64,000 nucleotides of DNA, taken from Bacillus sp. SA1-12 (GTDB lineage: Bacteria; Bacillota; Bacilli; Bacillales; Bacillaceae). The stretch spans positions 62,001-126,000 of the forward strand of contig NZ_LATZ01000119.1 of NCBI RefSeq assembly GCF_000981385.1, read 5' to 3'. Below the pieces are notes generated by a model that was not told the DNA's origin, made no database searches, and saw only the letters and a list, made by a program, of their open reading frames with translations. This document shows, one piece after another, positions 10,701 to 18,265 of the stretch (the stretch's first letter is position 1; the number at the start of each line of letters is the position of its first letter). A program made the translations under genes and the position numbers.

Positions 10701-10935
10701 GGATTTTAATCTGGAATATTTAGATGGTTCTGAATGGAAAACCTTGGCCGAAGTTAGAAATAACGACAAGGATGCCTTTATGGAGCAATTCACACTGCTG
10801 AACTTTGATGCCGTCAAAACAACCTCCATTCGGTTCATATTTATCAGTCCATCATGGAAAGACACGATTACTCGTATTAATGAACTAGACGTCAGCCTTA
10901 TCGAACCTGCATCACCTTCAGAGGTACAGATGTAA
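7747..10935 (+). CDS. Secreted multidomain right-handed beta-helix protein, probable polysaccharide lyase
   Basis: Large exported protein (1062 residues). In order: Sec signal peptide (1-32), F5/8-type-C/discoidin domain (about 38-174), Pro-rich linker, pectate-lyase-like beta-helix starting at KLNVVVYGANPSDNGVDDARAIRAAL (about 224-648) with many Asn-rich coils (IENNKFENIS, VIENNTIIHF, IVRNNKIYDN), a DNRLRE-type domain (about 650-820), a bacterial Ig-like domain (about 825-912) and a second F5/8-type-C domain (about 913-1055). The flanking domains suggest carbohydrate binding. No LPXTG or S-layer anchor is seen. The GH88 gene nearby acts on lyase products, so a uronic-acid polysaccharide lyase is the best guess; an epimerase or hydrolase is possible. 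Parts of the coding sequence look richer in G+C than neighbours (about 55% in the 60 bases from 8281). Confidence 0.75.
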   Translation: MRKRAKRPITFILILCMLVTCFFSFREVQVQADESQISKGKAAVASGDSATPYSIVGHRASGSDANIPGYAIDDDITSRWSAYGDGQWIELDLGSQKEISYLGVAFYRGDNRTKTIDIEVSNDQTTWSKVYNGTSSGTTIQLEAFGFEPVTARYVRVAGRGENQWTSITEIHVYPPHPDGYVLKELEIPPTGPDPDAPIPTKPGLYNADGTPHNPHKPPNVKGRKLNVVVYGANPSDNGVDDARAIRAALEEAQPGDEVYLPNGHYQLSSTSYDGVSHLTVKSGVQLRGESQSEVLLVSEHANDFGEHATNYGIIIRIAGKTDIKISNMTLTSSWNLNYSTDTRTPNPERGGPKQAIYITSFRGKASSNITLDRLTIEKFQRTGVIISNSRDVVVENSLFRNATDVADGGSGYGVSIEGKPKESRLGREDDSYFNVVRNNRFIGPNLRHGTLMQFYTHNNLIENNKFENISLDSIDFHGEDEYMNEVRFNHIVGGGEAAIGVGNPGETHDAAGPGNYIHDNVIENVDKYGIQVYLGSPKTVIENNTIIHFTKEGSQGIRLKNAPDTIVRNNKIYDNKAIEFWGIITMKDDGDPKNAGNGAGIPENIVIQNNRVTGNTNGIGILHGTNILLSGNEISDNSGTDYINNMVTATKLSAGESGSVQKNSSYALDPSKLLIKGGDDDCTIRTYLKYDLSELNGEIATAWLYVHGRALESNSKQMPVSNTLYSVDDDVWSGNNLMWNSSHAPPELGDHLSTLPIRNDGVDAWYIFDATMFVKDQLKSDKMVSLAIAQDPAKTGYLTQLYNGSESNMRPYLRVETYPLVQLASLNVTADKTQLIPNTSTPLHVTGKMNTETIVTLDDATILYESLTPELASVDTSGKVTALKEGDAVIKVTVTLDGVTQSGTITLSITNNLAAIAQLSVDSTLGTNIKEGTVDGNLSTRWLSSGTQTPSFLKLDWSSAQTLNQVKLWSGHVPVTGSAGWQVKDFNLEYLDGSEWKTLAEVRNNDKDAFMEQFTLLNFDAVKTTSIRFIFISPSWKDTITRINELDVSLIEPASPSEVQM

Positions 10936-10971
10936 AAGTAATGAAGCAAAATTAAGCAGATAATCTTTTTA

Positions 10972-11115
10972 ATGCAGTCCACGTAAACTTTGATGCTATT
11001 TGCAGCGAGAGATGCTCGCTTTCCGCATGGCGGGCGGTGTCCATCTTCTTCTTAAACCTCTGTATCAGTTTTACCAGCTGTCCAGCTATGCTAAGGAGGA
11101 GTCTCACAACCACCT
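10972..11115 (-). repeat. Interspersed intergenic repeat, copy A
   Basis: Read on the minus strand this segment has the blocks TGGTTGTGAGACTCCT, TAGCATAGCTGGACAG, GCGGAAAGCGAGCATCTC and AATAGCATCAAAGTTTA in the same order as in the copies near 18.0 and 46.3 kb. It occupies the gap after the beta-helix gene. It has no coding capacity. It resembles a non-coding repeat I recall as scattered through Bacillaceae genomes. Confidence 0.7.
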
Positions 11116-11395
11116 TCTATCACCATAAATAGTTTTGTTAAAGAATCTATTTATAAAAATATATGCATAGAAAAGAGACTTTTTGAAACATGTTTTTGCT
11201 TTCAAGATACCACTATTTCTTGAAGGCTTTTTTTTTTCGCGTTTTAATTCTTTTAATTTCCTCAATTAAAAATGGGATATTCCTAATAGTATAGGTATTT
11301 GTTTAAAAAATAGGTAATTAACCTAAGGAATCGAATAAGTCCCCTACATATTGTGTACTAAAGTAGTTAAAAAACCTATTTGGAGGTAAAAGCCA
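11116..11395. other. AT-rich gap upstream of Gly/Phe/Tyr-rich gene
   Basis: No ORF is supported here. The stretch includes AAGGCTTTTTTTTTTCGCG around 11223 and, further on, A/T-rich promoter-like sequence leading to the RBS TTGGAGGT just before 11396. I see no recognised regulatory RNA. Confidence 0.4.
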
Positions 11396-11626
11396 ATGCA
11401 ACATAATTTCCAGATTTTCAACGGAAGTGATGAAAGAATCTTTGGGAGACCATTTGGAAGACCGTTTTTTGGAAGACCATTTTTTGGAAGACCGTTTTTC
11501 GGTGGACCATTTTTGGGGGGAGTCCTTGGTGGTTTATTAGGCAGCGCATTATTGTACGCTCCTTATTATGGCTATCCATATCCTTATTATCCATATCCTT
11601 ATTATCCATATGGCTATTGGTATTAA
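11396..11626 (+). CDS. Small Gly/Phe/Tyr-rich repeat protein, possibly spore- or envelope-associated
   Basis: Protein of 76 residues of very low complexity. After a polar start (MQHNFQIFNGSDER) it has four to five GRPF(F) repeats, then a Gly/Leu-rich hydrophobic stretch (GGVLGGLLGSALL), then a Tyr/Pro-rich tail (YPYPYYPYPYYPYGYWY). The DNA under the GRPFF block is a tandem repeat of about 15 bp. The RBS TTGGAGGT is strong, and a terminator follows, so it is a real gene. Such compositions occur in Bacillus spore-coat and surface peptides, but no function can be assigned. Confidence 0.75.
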   Translation: MQHNFQIFNGSDERIFGRPFGRPFFGRPFFGRPFFGGPFLGGVLGGLLGSALLYAPYYGYPYPYYPYPYYPYGYWY

Positions 11627-11655
11627 AAAATATTTAATATCATAATAGCTACATG

Positions 11656-11709
11656 AACGCAGTGAAACGGTATCCTTATTTGGATGCTAATGTTGTTTCA
11701 CGCGTTTTT
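11656..11709 (+). terminator. Terminator after Gly/Phe/Tyr-rich gene
   Basis: The arms AACGC-AGTGAAAC and GTTTCA-CGCGTT pair with a small bulge and are followed by TTTTTTTA. It is placed directly after the small gene. Confidence 0.7.
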
Positions 11710-11863
11710 TTATGCTTCCAATTTGGCACAAATTTACATAATTGTGTATACAGCAAATCTATTTGGCATAATGAATGGATTTTATGAATAGGCTCTTAAT
11801 TGACGAATAGGCAGAATGTCTGTAAATAATAAATAATTGCAAAGTGAAAGTGAGGGATATCAC

Positions 11864-12313
11864 ATGCCGAGTGAATTATATAAAGTAGAAGCAAACTTGC
11901 CAATTTATTCGATCTGGAGATTTGTAAGTGATATGGATAACTGGGCACCACTTATACAGGGTTATATAGAACATGAAATAGTTAGTGAAAGGGAGTCCAT
12001 TTGGAAATTTAAAACAGATCTGGGGATGATAAAGAAAAAAATCGAGTTGAAAGTTGAGATTACAAGTTGGGTTGAGCCGACAAAGGTGACCTTTAATTTA
12101 ACCGGAATAAATGAAAAAATGACAGGAAAAGGTTACTTTGAAGCAGAAGCGATCGCTGAAAACAGCACTTGTATGACTGGCTTTCTTGAAATCATACCAG
12201 AGGGCAAGATGGCGAAAATGATCAATAATAAACTAAAGAAAAACCTGTCAGAGATTACGAAAGAATTAACGGAAGCGATTATTGAAAAAATCGGTGAAAA
12301 GATTATTCCTTAG
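11864..12313 (+). CDS. SRPBCC (CoxG-like) family protein
   Basis: Cytosolic protein of 149 residues with the START/Bet v1-like pattern of SRPBCC proteins: IWRFVSDMDNWAPLIQGYIEHEIV at the N-terminus, a central IKKKIELKVEITSWVEPTKVTFNLTG beta region and a long C-terminal helix. The match is nearest to the CoxG-like subgroup, but no CO dehydrogenase genes are present, so a lipid- or hydrophobic-ligand-binding role is only a family-level statement. ATG 11864 with AGTGAGGG upstream is preferred to TTG 11837. It converges on cysL and shares the hairpin between them. Confidence 0.75.
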   Translation: MPSELYKVEANLPIYSIWRFVSDMDNWAPLIQGYIEHEIVSERESIWKFKTDLGMIKKKIELKVEITSWVEPTKVTFNLTGINEKMTGKGYFEAEAIAENSTCMTGFLEIIPEGKMAKMINNKLKKNLSEITKELTEAIIEKIGEKIIP

Positions 12314-12332
12314 TTGGTTAAAGATAAAGAAG

Positions 12333-12376
12333 AGCTGACTTAAAAGCAGAATTGATTCATTTTAAGTCAGCTGTAT
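12333..12376. terminator. Bidirectional terminator between SRPBCC gene and cysL
   Basis: A perfect 13-bp stem, AGCTGACTTAAAA at 12333-12345 pairing with 12360-12372, lies between convergent genes. The T-runs on either side are short, so it may serve both strands with modest efficiency. Confidence 0.75.
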
Positions 12377-12414
12377 AACTTTATTCGACATATTTTTTAT
12401 GTTTGACAATAGCA

Positions 12415-13317
12415 TTAAGATGATTTGATATCATTTGGCCACTTTTTGTTTAAAGCTGAAATAAAGGTCTTCACATTTTTTTTATCGGCCATTATGGGTG
12501 AATAAACATAGGAAAGTGTGCGTTTAAAGGTATGATTTTGCATTTTTAAAATGGACAGATTTTGATGCTGGACATCCCTTTCAATTACACTTCTAGATAA
12601 GAGAGACAGCCCCATACCATTTATCAGTGTTTCTTTGATTCCTTGATTACTGCTGATTGTAAGTAGTGATTGTACCTTTAAGCCGTTGGTCCGAAAAACA
12701 TGATTAAGATATTCTCCGGTTCCTGAACCAACTTCTCTTGTCACCCAAGCTTGGTTTTGCAGATCAGCAATTGTAACTTCTGCTCTTTGTGCCAGCATAT
12801 GATTAGGTGAAGAAACAATGTATAATTCATCTTCCATAAAAGCATGAACAGAAAGCTCTTTTTCATTTGTTTGCCCCTCAATTAATCCGATATCAACTTC
12901 ATACATCCGTACAGATTGAACAATTTCCTCTGTATTTCCAATAACTACTTGCAGCTCAAGCTCAGGGTAATCCCTTTGAAGATCTAGAAGCAATGCAGGC
13001 AAAATATATTCACCGATTGTAAAGCTTGCTCCTATCTTTAACTCTCCTTTTATTGAATTATGATGCTCCAAAATATCCTGTATTGTTTGTTCATAAATGG
13101 TGATCATTTGCTTGGCGCGATCGTATAAAATTTCTCCAGTTGGAGTGATTTTCAGGAATTTTGGAGACCGTATAAATAGCTTTGTTTGCAACTCTTTTTC
13201 CAAATTTTTTATATGCAAACTAACACTGGGTTGTGACATGCGAAGGATTTCAGCCGTTTTCGTAAAGTTTTTCACCTCTGCAAGGGTTACAAATGTCTTT
13301 AAGGCGTCATAGTACAA
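12415..13317 (-). CDS. cysL: LysR-family regulator of sulfite reductase (CysL-like)
   Basis: Regulator of 300 residues. The N-terminal winged helix-turn-helix is clear (FVTLAEVKNFTKTAEILRMSQPSVSLHIKNLEKEL), followed by a periplasmic-binding-like effector domain starting near residue 92 (LKIGASFTIGEYILPALL). It is transcribed divergently from cysJI, the classic arrangement for a LysR activator, and closely resembles B. subtilis CysL (YwfK), which activates cysJI. In B. subtilis the two loci are not adjacent, so the linkage here supports the assignment. The 222-bp divergent region should hold its binding sites; none was pinned down by eye. Confidence 0.88.
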   Translation of the reverse strand: MYYDALKTFVTLAEVKNFTKTAEILRMSQPSVSLHIKNLEKELQTKLFIRSPKFLKITPTGEILYDRAKQMITIYEQTIQDILEHHNSIKGELKIGASFTIGEYILPALLLDLQRDYPELELQVVIGNTEEIVQSVRMYEVDIGLIEGQTNEKELSVHAFMEDELYIVSSPNHMLAQRAEVTIADLQNQAWVTREVGSGTGEYLNHVFRTNGLKVQSLLTISSNQGIKETLINGMGLSLLSRSVIERDVQHQNLSILKMQNHTFKRTLSYVYSPIMADKKNVKTFISALNKKWPNDIKSS

Positions 13318-13539
13318 AAAAATCCCACCTGACTATTAATAATTTTAATAACTATGATTATTTATATGTATTTTACTAATCTATGATCTTCTGGTAAAGT
13401 TTTATTAGAATATTTTTAATATGTACCAATGCTGGAAAAGGTAAGATATCAACAGAGAAATAGCGAAAAATGTTGAAGCCAGTCATTGTATACAAATGAC
13501 GTTAACGATATACTTATAACTTTTGTGAGGTGGAAAGTG

Positions 13540-15360
13540 TTGCAACTTCAGGTAATAAACAGTCCGTTTAACCAAGAGCAGGCAGAGCTCCTAAACCGTC
13601 TTCTGCCAACTTTAAGTGAATCTCAAAAGGTTTGGCTAAGCGGTTATTTAGCAGCTTCCCAAACTGCTTCTGCTGTAGGCACTCCAAGTGTGCCAACTCA
13701 AGAAGTTCAAGTCGGAAGCACTGAACAGCCAATCTCAAAAGACGTAACGATTCTTTACGGATCCCAGACTGGAAATGCACAAGGTCTTGCTGTAAAAGCA
13801 GGTAAGACACTTGAAGGGAATGGTTTTAATGTAACCGTTTCGTCAATGAGTGATTTTAAACCAAACAATTTGAAGAAGGTTGAAAATCTTCTCATCATAG
13901 TTAGTACACATGGTGAAGGCGATCCACCGGATAATGCACTTTCTTTCCATGAGTTTCTTAATGGAAGACGTGCGCCAAAACTTGACGAACTAAGGTTCTC
14001 TGTTTTAGCACTTGGAGACAGTTCATACGAATTCTTCTGTAAAACTGGAAAAGATTTTGATCAACGATTGGAAGAGCTCGGCGGCAAAAGACTTTATGAT
14101 CGTGTAGATTGTGATCTTGATTATGATGAGCCAGCTGCTGAATGGATCCAAGGCGTTCTTGGCGGATTAAACGAAGCACAGGGCGGAACTGCTGGACCGG
14201 TAGCTGCTGCAGCCCCGCAAGCAGAGGAATCTGTCTATTCACGAACAAACCCATTTAAAGCAGAAGTGCTTGAGAGTATTAACTTGAATGGCCGCGGTTC
14301 TAACAAAGAAACACGTCACCTTGAAATTTCCCTTGAAGGTTCAGGCTTGTCTTATGAACCTGGTGACAGTCTTGGCGTGTACCCGCAAAACGATCCTGAG
14401 CTTGTTGATTTGCTTCTTGAGGAAATGAAATGGAATCCGGAAGAAAATGTGACTATCAATAAACAAGGTGAAAGTCTAGCACTTAGAGAAGCGCTGATAT
14501 CACATTTTGAAATTACGGTATTAACAAAACCGTTTGTTGAAAAGGCTGCGAAGCTTTCTGCAAACCAGGAGCTTCAGGAGCTTGTATCTCCAGGTAATGA
14601 AGAAAAATTAAAATCGTACCTTGATGGACGTGATCTTCTTGATTTGGTACGAGATTTTGCTCCTTGGAATGGAACAGTACAGGACTTCGTTTCAATTTTA
14701 CGTAAGATACCTGCTCGCCTTTATTCTATTTCTAGCAGCTTAACAGCTAATCCTGATGAGGTTCATTTAACAATTGGCGCGGTGCGCTACGAAGCTCACG
14801 GACGTGAACGAAAAGGTGTTTGCTCAATTTTGTGTGCTGAGCGCCTGCAACCAGGTGACACACTTCCAGTTTATGTTCAGAATAATCAAAACTTCAAACT
14901 CCCAGCTAACCCTGAAACCCCGATTATTATGGTAGGACCAGGTACAGGCATTGCCCCATTCCGTGCATTTATGCAAGAGCGCGAGGAAATTGGAGCGGAA
15001 GGAAAATCATGGCTATTCTTTGGTGATCAGCACTTTGTAACGGATTTTCTCTACCAAACAGAATGGCAAAAGTGGCTTAAAGATGGAGTTCTAACAAAAA
15101 TGGATATTGCATTTTCTCGCGATAGTGACGAAAAAGTTTATGTTCAGCACCGCATGCTTCAACACAGCAAAGAATTATTCGAGTGGCTTCAAGAAGGAGC
15201 AGCAGTTTATATTTGTGGTGATGAAAAGAATATGGCACATGATGTTCATAACATGCTCATTGATATTATTGAAAAAGAAGGCGGCATGAGCCGTGAACAA
15301 GCAGAAGCGTATCTGGCCGATATGCAGCAGCAAAAACGTTATCAACGAGATGTATACTGA
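13540..15360 (+). CDS. cysJ: Sulfite reductase (NADPH) flavoprotein subunit
   Basis: Diflavin reductase subunit (606 residues, expected length) passing electrons from NADPH through FAD and FMN to CysI for reduction of sulfite to sulfide. Domains: flavodoxin-like FMN module (TILYGSQTGNAQGLA, STHGEGDPPDNA, LGDSSYEFFC), connecting region, FAD site (RLYSISSS, then GVCS) and NADPH site (GPGTGIAPFRAFMQER, YICGDEKNMAHDV). The open frame extends upstream to 13486, but the start is TTG 13540: GTGAGGTGG at 13525-13533 is the RBS and the protein then begins MQLQVINSPFNQEQAELLNR as in Bacillus CysJ. Divergent from cysL and 26 bp before cysI. Confidence 0.96.
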   Translation: MQLQVINSPFNQEQAELLNRLLPTLSESQKVWLSGYLAASQTASAVGTPSVPTQEVQVGSTEQPISKDVTILYGSQTGNAQGLAVKAGKTLEGNGFNVTVSSMSDFKPNNLKKVENLLIIVSTHGEGDPPDNALSFHEFLNGRRAPKLDELRFSVLALGDSSYEFFCKTGKDFDQRLEELGGKRLYDRVDCDLDYDEPAAEWIQGVLGGLNEAQGGTAGPVAAAAPQAEESVYSRTNPFKAEVLESINLNGRGSNKETRHLEISLEGSGLSYEPGDSLGVYPQNDPELVDLLLEEMKWNPEENVTINKQGESLALREALISHFEITVLTKPFVEKAAKLSANQELQELVSPGNEEKLKSYLDGRDLLDLVRDFAPWNGTVQDFVSILRKIPARLYSISSSLTANPDEVHLTIGAVRYEAHGRERKGVCSILCAERLQPGDTLPVYVQNNQNFKLPANPETPIIMVGPGTGIAPFRAFMQEREEIGAEGKSWLFFGDQHFVTDFLYQTEWQKWLKDGVLTKMDIAFSRDSDEKVYVQHRMLQHSKELFEWLQEGAAVYICGDEKNMAHDVHNMLIDIIEKEGGMSREQAEAYLADMQQQKRYQRDVY

Positions 15361-15386
15361 TTTTTACATGAAAGGAGTTTATCAAC

Positions 15387-17105
15387 ATGGTGAATAATAC
15401 ATTAAAAGCACCGGATGGCCCGCCAAGTGATGTTGAACGTATAAAAAGAGAAAGTGACTATTTGCGGGGCACGTTGAAAGAGGCAATGCTTGATCAGATT
15501 AGTGCCGGAATTAATGATGATGATAACAGATTAATGAAATTTCACGGAAGCTATTTGCAGGATGACCGGGATTTGCGGAATGAGCGGCAAAAGCAAAAGC
15601 TTGAGCCAGCTTATCAGTTTATGCTGCGTGTTCGTTTGCCTGGCGGTGTGGCAACACCTGAGCAATGGCTTGTTATGGATGACCTTGCAAATAAATACGG
15701 GAACGGTACTTTAAAAATTACCACACGTATGACATTTCAAATGCACGGTATTTTAAAATGGAATATGCAAAAAACGATCCAAGGAATTCATGCAGCCCTA
15801 ATGGATACGATTGCGGCGTGCGGGGATGTAAACAGAAATGTTATGTGCAACCCAAATCCATTTCAATCAGATATCCATTTAGAGGTATATGAATGGGCAA
15901 AAAAATTAAGTAATGACTTATTGCCGCGCACAAGAGCTTATCATGAAATTTGGCTTGACGAAGAAAAGGTCGCTAGCACACCTGATATTGAAGAAGTTGA
16001 ACCAATGTATGGTCCGCTTTATTTACCACGTAAATTTAAAATCGGTATTGCTGTGCCGCCATCAAATGATATTGATGTCTTTTCACAGGATCTTGGTTTT
16101 ATCGCAATTATTGAGGATGAAAAGCTAATTGGATTTAATGTGGCAATCGGCGGCGGTATGGGTATGTCACATGGTGATAAGGAAACATATCCTCAGCTTG
16201 CAAAAGTGATTGGTTTCTGTAAACCTGAGCAATTATATGATGTATCGGAAAAAGTCATCACGATTCAGCGTGATTACGGAAATCGTTCTTCTCGTAAAAA
16301 TGCCCGTTTCAAGTATACTGTAGATCGTCTAGGACTTGAAACGGTTAAGGAAGAATTAGAAAATCGTCTCGGCTGGAGCCTTGAAGAAGCAAAGCCATAC
16401 CACTTTGATCATAACGGAGATCGCTATGGCTGGGTAAAAGGAGTAAAAGGAAAATGGAATTTTACTCTATTCGTTGAAGGCGGCCGTGTTACAGATTTTG
16501 ATCATTACAAACTGATGACTGGTTTACGTGAAATTGCTAAAATTCATACTGGTGATTTCCGCTTAACAGCAAACCAAAACTTGATTATTGCCAATGTATC
16601 AAGCCAGAAAAAGAAGCAAATCACTGAACTTATTGAACAATACGGTTTAACCGATGGCAAGCAATATACAGCACTTCGACGCGGATCGATGGCGTGTGTT
16701 TCCCTTCCTACATGCGGATTGGCAATGGCAGAAGCTGAACGTTACTTACCTACTTTAATTGACAAAATCGATGAAATTGTAGATGAAAATGGATTGCGCG
16801 ATGAGGAAATTACCATCCGTATGACAGGATGTCCGAACGGCTGTGCACGCCATGCACTCGGTGAAATTGGCTTTATAGGAAAGGCTCCTGGCAAATATAA
16901 CATGTATCTTGGGGCAGCTTTTGACGGAAGCCGTCTAAGTAAAATGTACCGGGAAAACATTGGTGAAGAAGAAATTTTAAATGAATTGCGAGTTATCCTA
17001 CCACGCTATGCGAAGGAACGTGAAGATGGGGAGCACTTTGGTGACTTTGTGATTCGTGCTGGTATCATTAAAGCAACGACTGATGGTACGAATTTCCATG
17101 AGTGA
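15387..17105 (+). CDS. cysI: Sulfite reductase hemoprotein subunit
   Basis: Catalytic subunit (572 residues) carrying siroheme and a 4Fe-4S cluster; it reduces sulfite to sulfide for cysteine synthesis. Both cluster-binding motifs are visible in the C-terminal half: CVSLPTCGLA and TGCPNGCARHALGEIGFIGK. The N-terminal half has the ferredoxin-like repeats and GDVNRNVMCNPNP typical of the family. AAAGGAG precedes the ATG, and spacing from cysJ (26 bp) indicates one cysJI transcript, ended by the hairpin at 17121. Confidence 0.97.
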   Translation: MVNNTLKAPDGPPSDVERIKRESDYLRGTLKEAMLDQISAGINDDDNRLMKFHGSYLQDDRDLRNERQKQKLEPAYQFMLRVRLPGGVATPEQWLVMDDLANKYGNGTLKITTRMTFQMHGILKWNMQKTIQGIHAALMDTIAACGDVNRNVMCNPNPFQSDIHLEVYEWAKKLSNDLLPRTRAYHEIWLDEEKVASTPDIEEVEPMYGPLYLPRKFKIGIAVPPSNDIDVFSQDLGFIAIIEDEKLIGFNVAIGGGMGMSHGDKETYPQLAKVIGFCKPEQLYDVSEKVITIQRDYGNRSSRKNARFKYTVDRLGLETVKEELENRLGWSLEEAKPYHFDHNGDRYGWVKGVKGKWNFTLFVEGGRVTDFDHYKLMTGLREIAKIHTGDFRLTANQNLIIANVSSQKKKQITELIEQYGLTDGKQYTALRRGSMACVSLPTCGLAMAEAERYLPTLIDKIDEIVDENGLRDEEITIRMTGCPNGCARHALGEIGFIGKAPGKYNMYLGAAFDGSRLSKMYRENIGEEEILNELRVILPRYAKEREDGEHFGDFVIRAGIIKATTDGTNFHE

Positions 17106-17120
17106 TAATGAATAATTTCC

Positions 17121-17152
17121 GGCTGTCTCAATTGAGGCAGTCTCTTTTTTTT
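17121..17152 (+). terminator. Terminator of cysJI
   Basis: GGCTGTCTCAA at 17121-17131 pairs with the following TTGAGGCAGTC and is followed by TCTCTTTTTTTT. It belongs to the recurrent GGCTGTCTC terminator group of this window. Confidence 0.88.
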
Positions 17153-17194
17153 ATCCTTTTGTACACTTTTTATTCATGAGCTTTTTTGCCGATA

Positions 17195-17350
17195 CAGGCG
17201 CTTGCTCTTTTGTTCTCCTTAGGGAAATTATGGAATTCTTATACTGTGGATTAGCGCACTGCATCTAGCTCCAGCAAACAGCTCCTTCTATTCCAAATCG
17301 TTTTGTTTGCCCTAGGATGATATCAAGGCACCTGCTTTTTTGTTCTTAAA
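17195..17350. repeat. Degenerate intergenic repeat of a second family
   Basis: The segment contains GCACTGCATCTAGCTCCAGC (17255-17274) and two flanking related ends, CAGGCGCTTGCTCTTTTGTTCT (first 20 bases from 17199) and AAGGCACCTGCTTTTTTGTTCT (from 17325). The central part resembles the CTAGCTCCAGCGCCTAG element I recall from Bacillaceae intergenic regions. There is no ORF. The call rests on memory of that element and on the repeated ends, so it is tentative. Confidence 0.45.
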
Positions 17351-17424
17351 CGCATATTTTTCCATTTTATTGGGTAATAGATTATAGTAATCTTGTAAAT
17401 ATTTTTAAACTGGAGGTATTTAAT

Positions 17425-17934
17425 TTGGCAAAGGTAGCATTTCTATTAGCAGGCGGATTTGAAGATTCTGAAATGAAAAATCCATTTGATGCAGTAAAAG
17501 AAGCAGGACATGAAGCAATAATTGTAGGCTTGGAAAAAGGTGCACAATGCGATGGAAAAAAAGAGACGGTCTCATACACGGCTGATCTTGGCGCATCTGA
17601 AGCAAAGTCAGAGGAATTTGATGCTGTCATTATACCTGGCGGTGGCGCTCCAGAAGCATTGCGTGTGAATGAAGATGTTGTTCGTTTTGTGAAGGAAATA
17701 AATGAGCAAGGCAAGTTAATTGCTGGCATTTGTCACGGACCACAGGTAATGATAAGTGCTGATGTTCTAAAAGGAAAAGCAGCAACAAGCTACATCGGAA
17801 TTCGTGATGATGTAAAGCTAGCAGGTGCAGATTACCACGATAATGAAGTCGTTGTCAGTGGAAACTTGGTTACTTCTCGTACACCAGATGATGAACCTGC
17901 GTTTATTCGTGAAATCTTAGCAAAATTATCCTAA
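17425..17934 (+). CDS. DJ-1/PfpI family protein (general stress protein 18-like)
   Basis: Cytosolic protein of 169 residues with the class-I glutamine-amidotransferase-like fold. The nucleophile elbow is seen as IAGICHGPQ with Cys103, and AVIIPGGGAPEALR precedes it, as in the PfpI/YfkM group. Members act as deglycases, chaperones or proteases depending on the study; the specific activity here is unknown. TTG 17425 is used as start because CTGGAGGT lies at optimal distance. It stands alone, so it probably has its own, perhaps stress-responsive, promoter. Confidence 0.88.
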   Translation: MAKVAFLLAGGFEDSEMKNPFDAVKEAGHEAIIVGLEKGAQCDGKKETVSYTADLGASEAKSEEFDAVIIPGGGAPEALRVNEDVVRFVKEINEQGKLIAGICHGPQVMISADVLKGKAATSYIGIRDDVKLAGADYHDNEVVVSGNLVTSRTPDDEPAFIREILAKLS

Positions 17935-17937
17935 TCT

Positions 17938-18265
17938 ACATTTAAGGCTCTTTATTACGAAATTGTAGGTACTATATAAACGAAGCTGTTTAATTAAGGT
18001 TGATTCAAGTTGGTTGTGAGACTCCTACGGAAGAAAAGAGGGACAGGTAAGACTTTTGCAGCATAAACACCGGAGAAGGTTCACTGTCAGCCCAGCAAAT
18101 AGCGAGCATCTCGCTGCAATCAATTATTCCTAATTACTAGGTTAATAACAATAAAGTTTGCGAAAACAGCCAAATTTAAAGAGGATGGGGCTTTCTTAAG
18201 GGATTGCCCCTTTCTCTATCTATCTGCGGTACCATACTCTCCTAGTAAATTAAATTAAATGATTA
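17938..18265 (+). repeat. Interspersed intergenic repeat, copy B, with flanking gap
   Basis: Most of this gap (about 18005-18173) is a copy of the repeat found at 11.0 and 46.3 kb. Shared blocks in order are TGGTTGTGAGACTCCT, GGGACAGGTAAGAC, CACTGTCAGCCC, GCGAGCATCTCGCTGCAATC and AACAATAAAGTTTGC followed by ACAGCC. After it comes a hairpin-like GGGGCTTTCTTAAGGGATTGCCCC with a short T-run. No ORF is supported. Confidence 0.7.

Noticed and set aside
13486..13539. Extended N-terminus for CysJ
   Set aside because: GTGAGGTGG lies inside the extension and the shorter TTG start matches the usual Bacillus CysJ length and N-terminal sequence.
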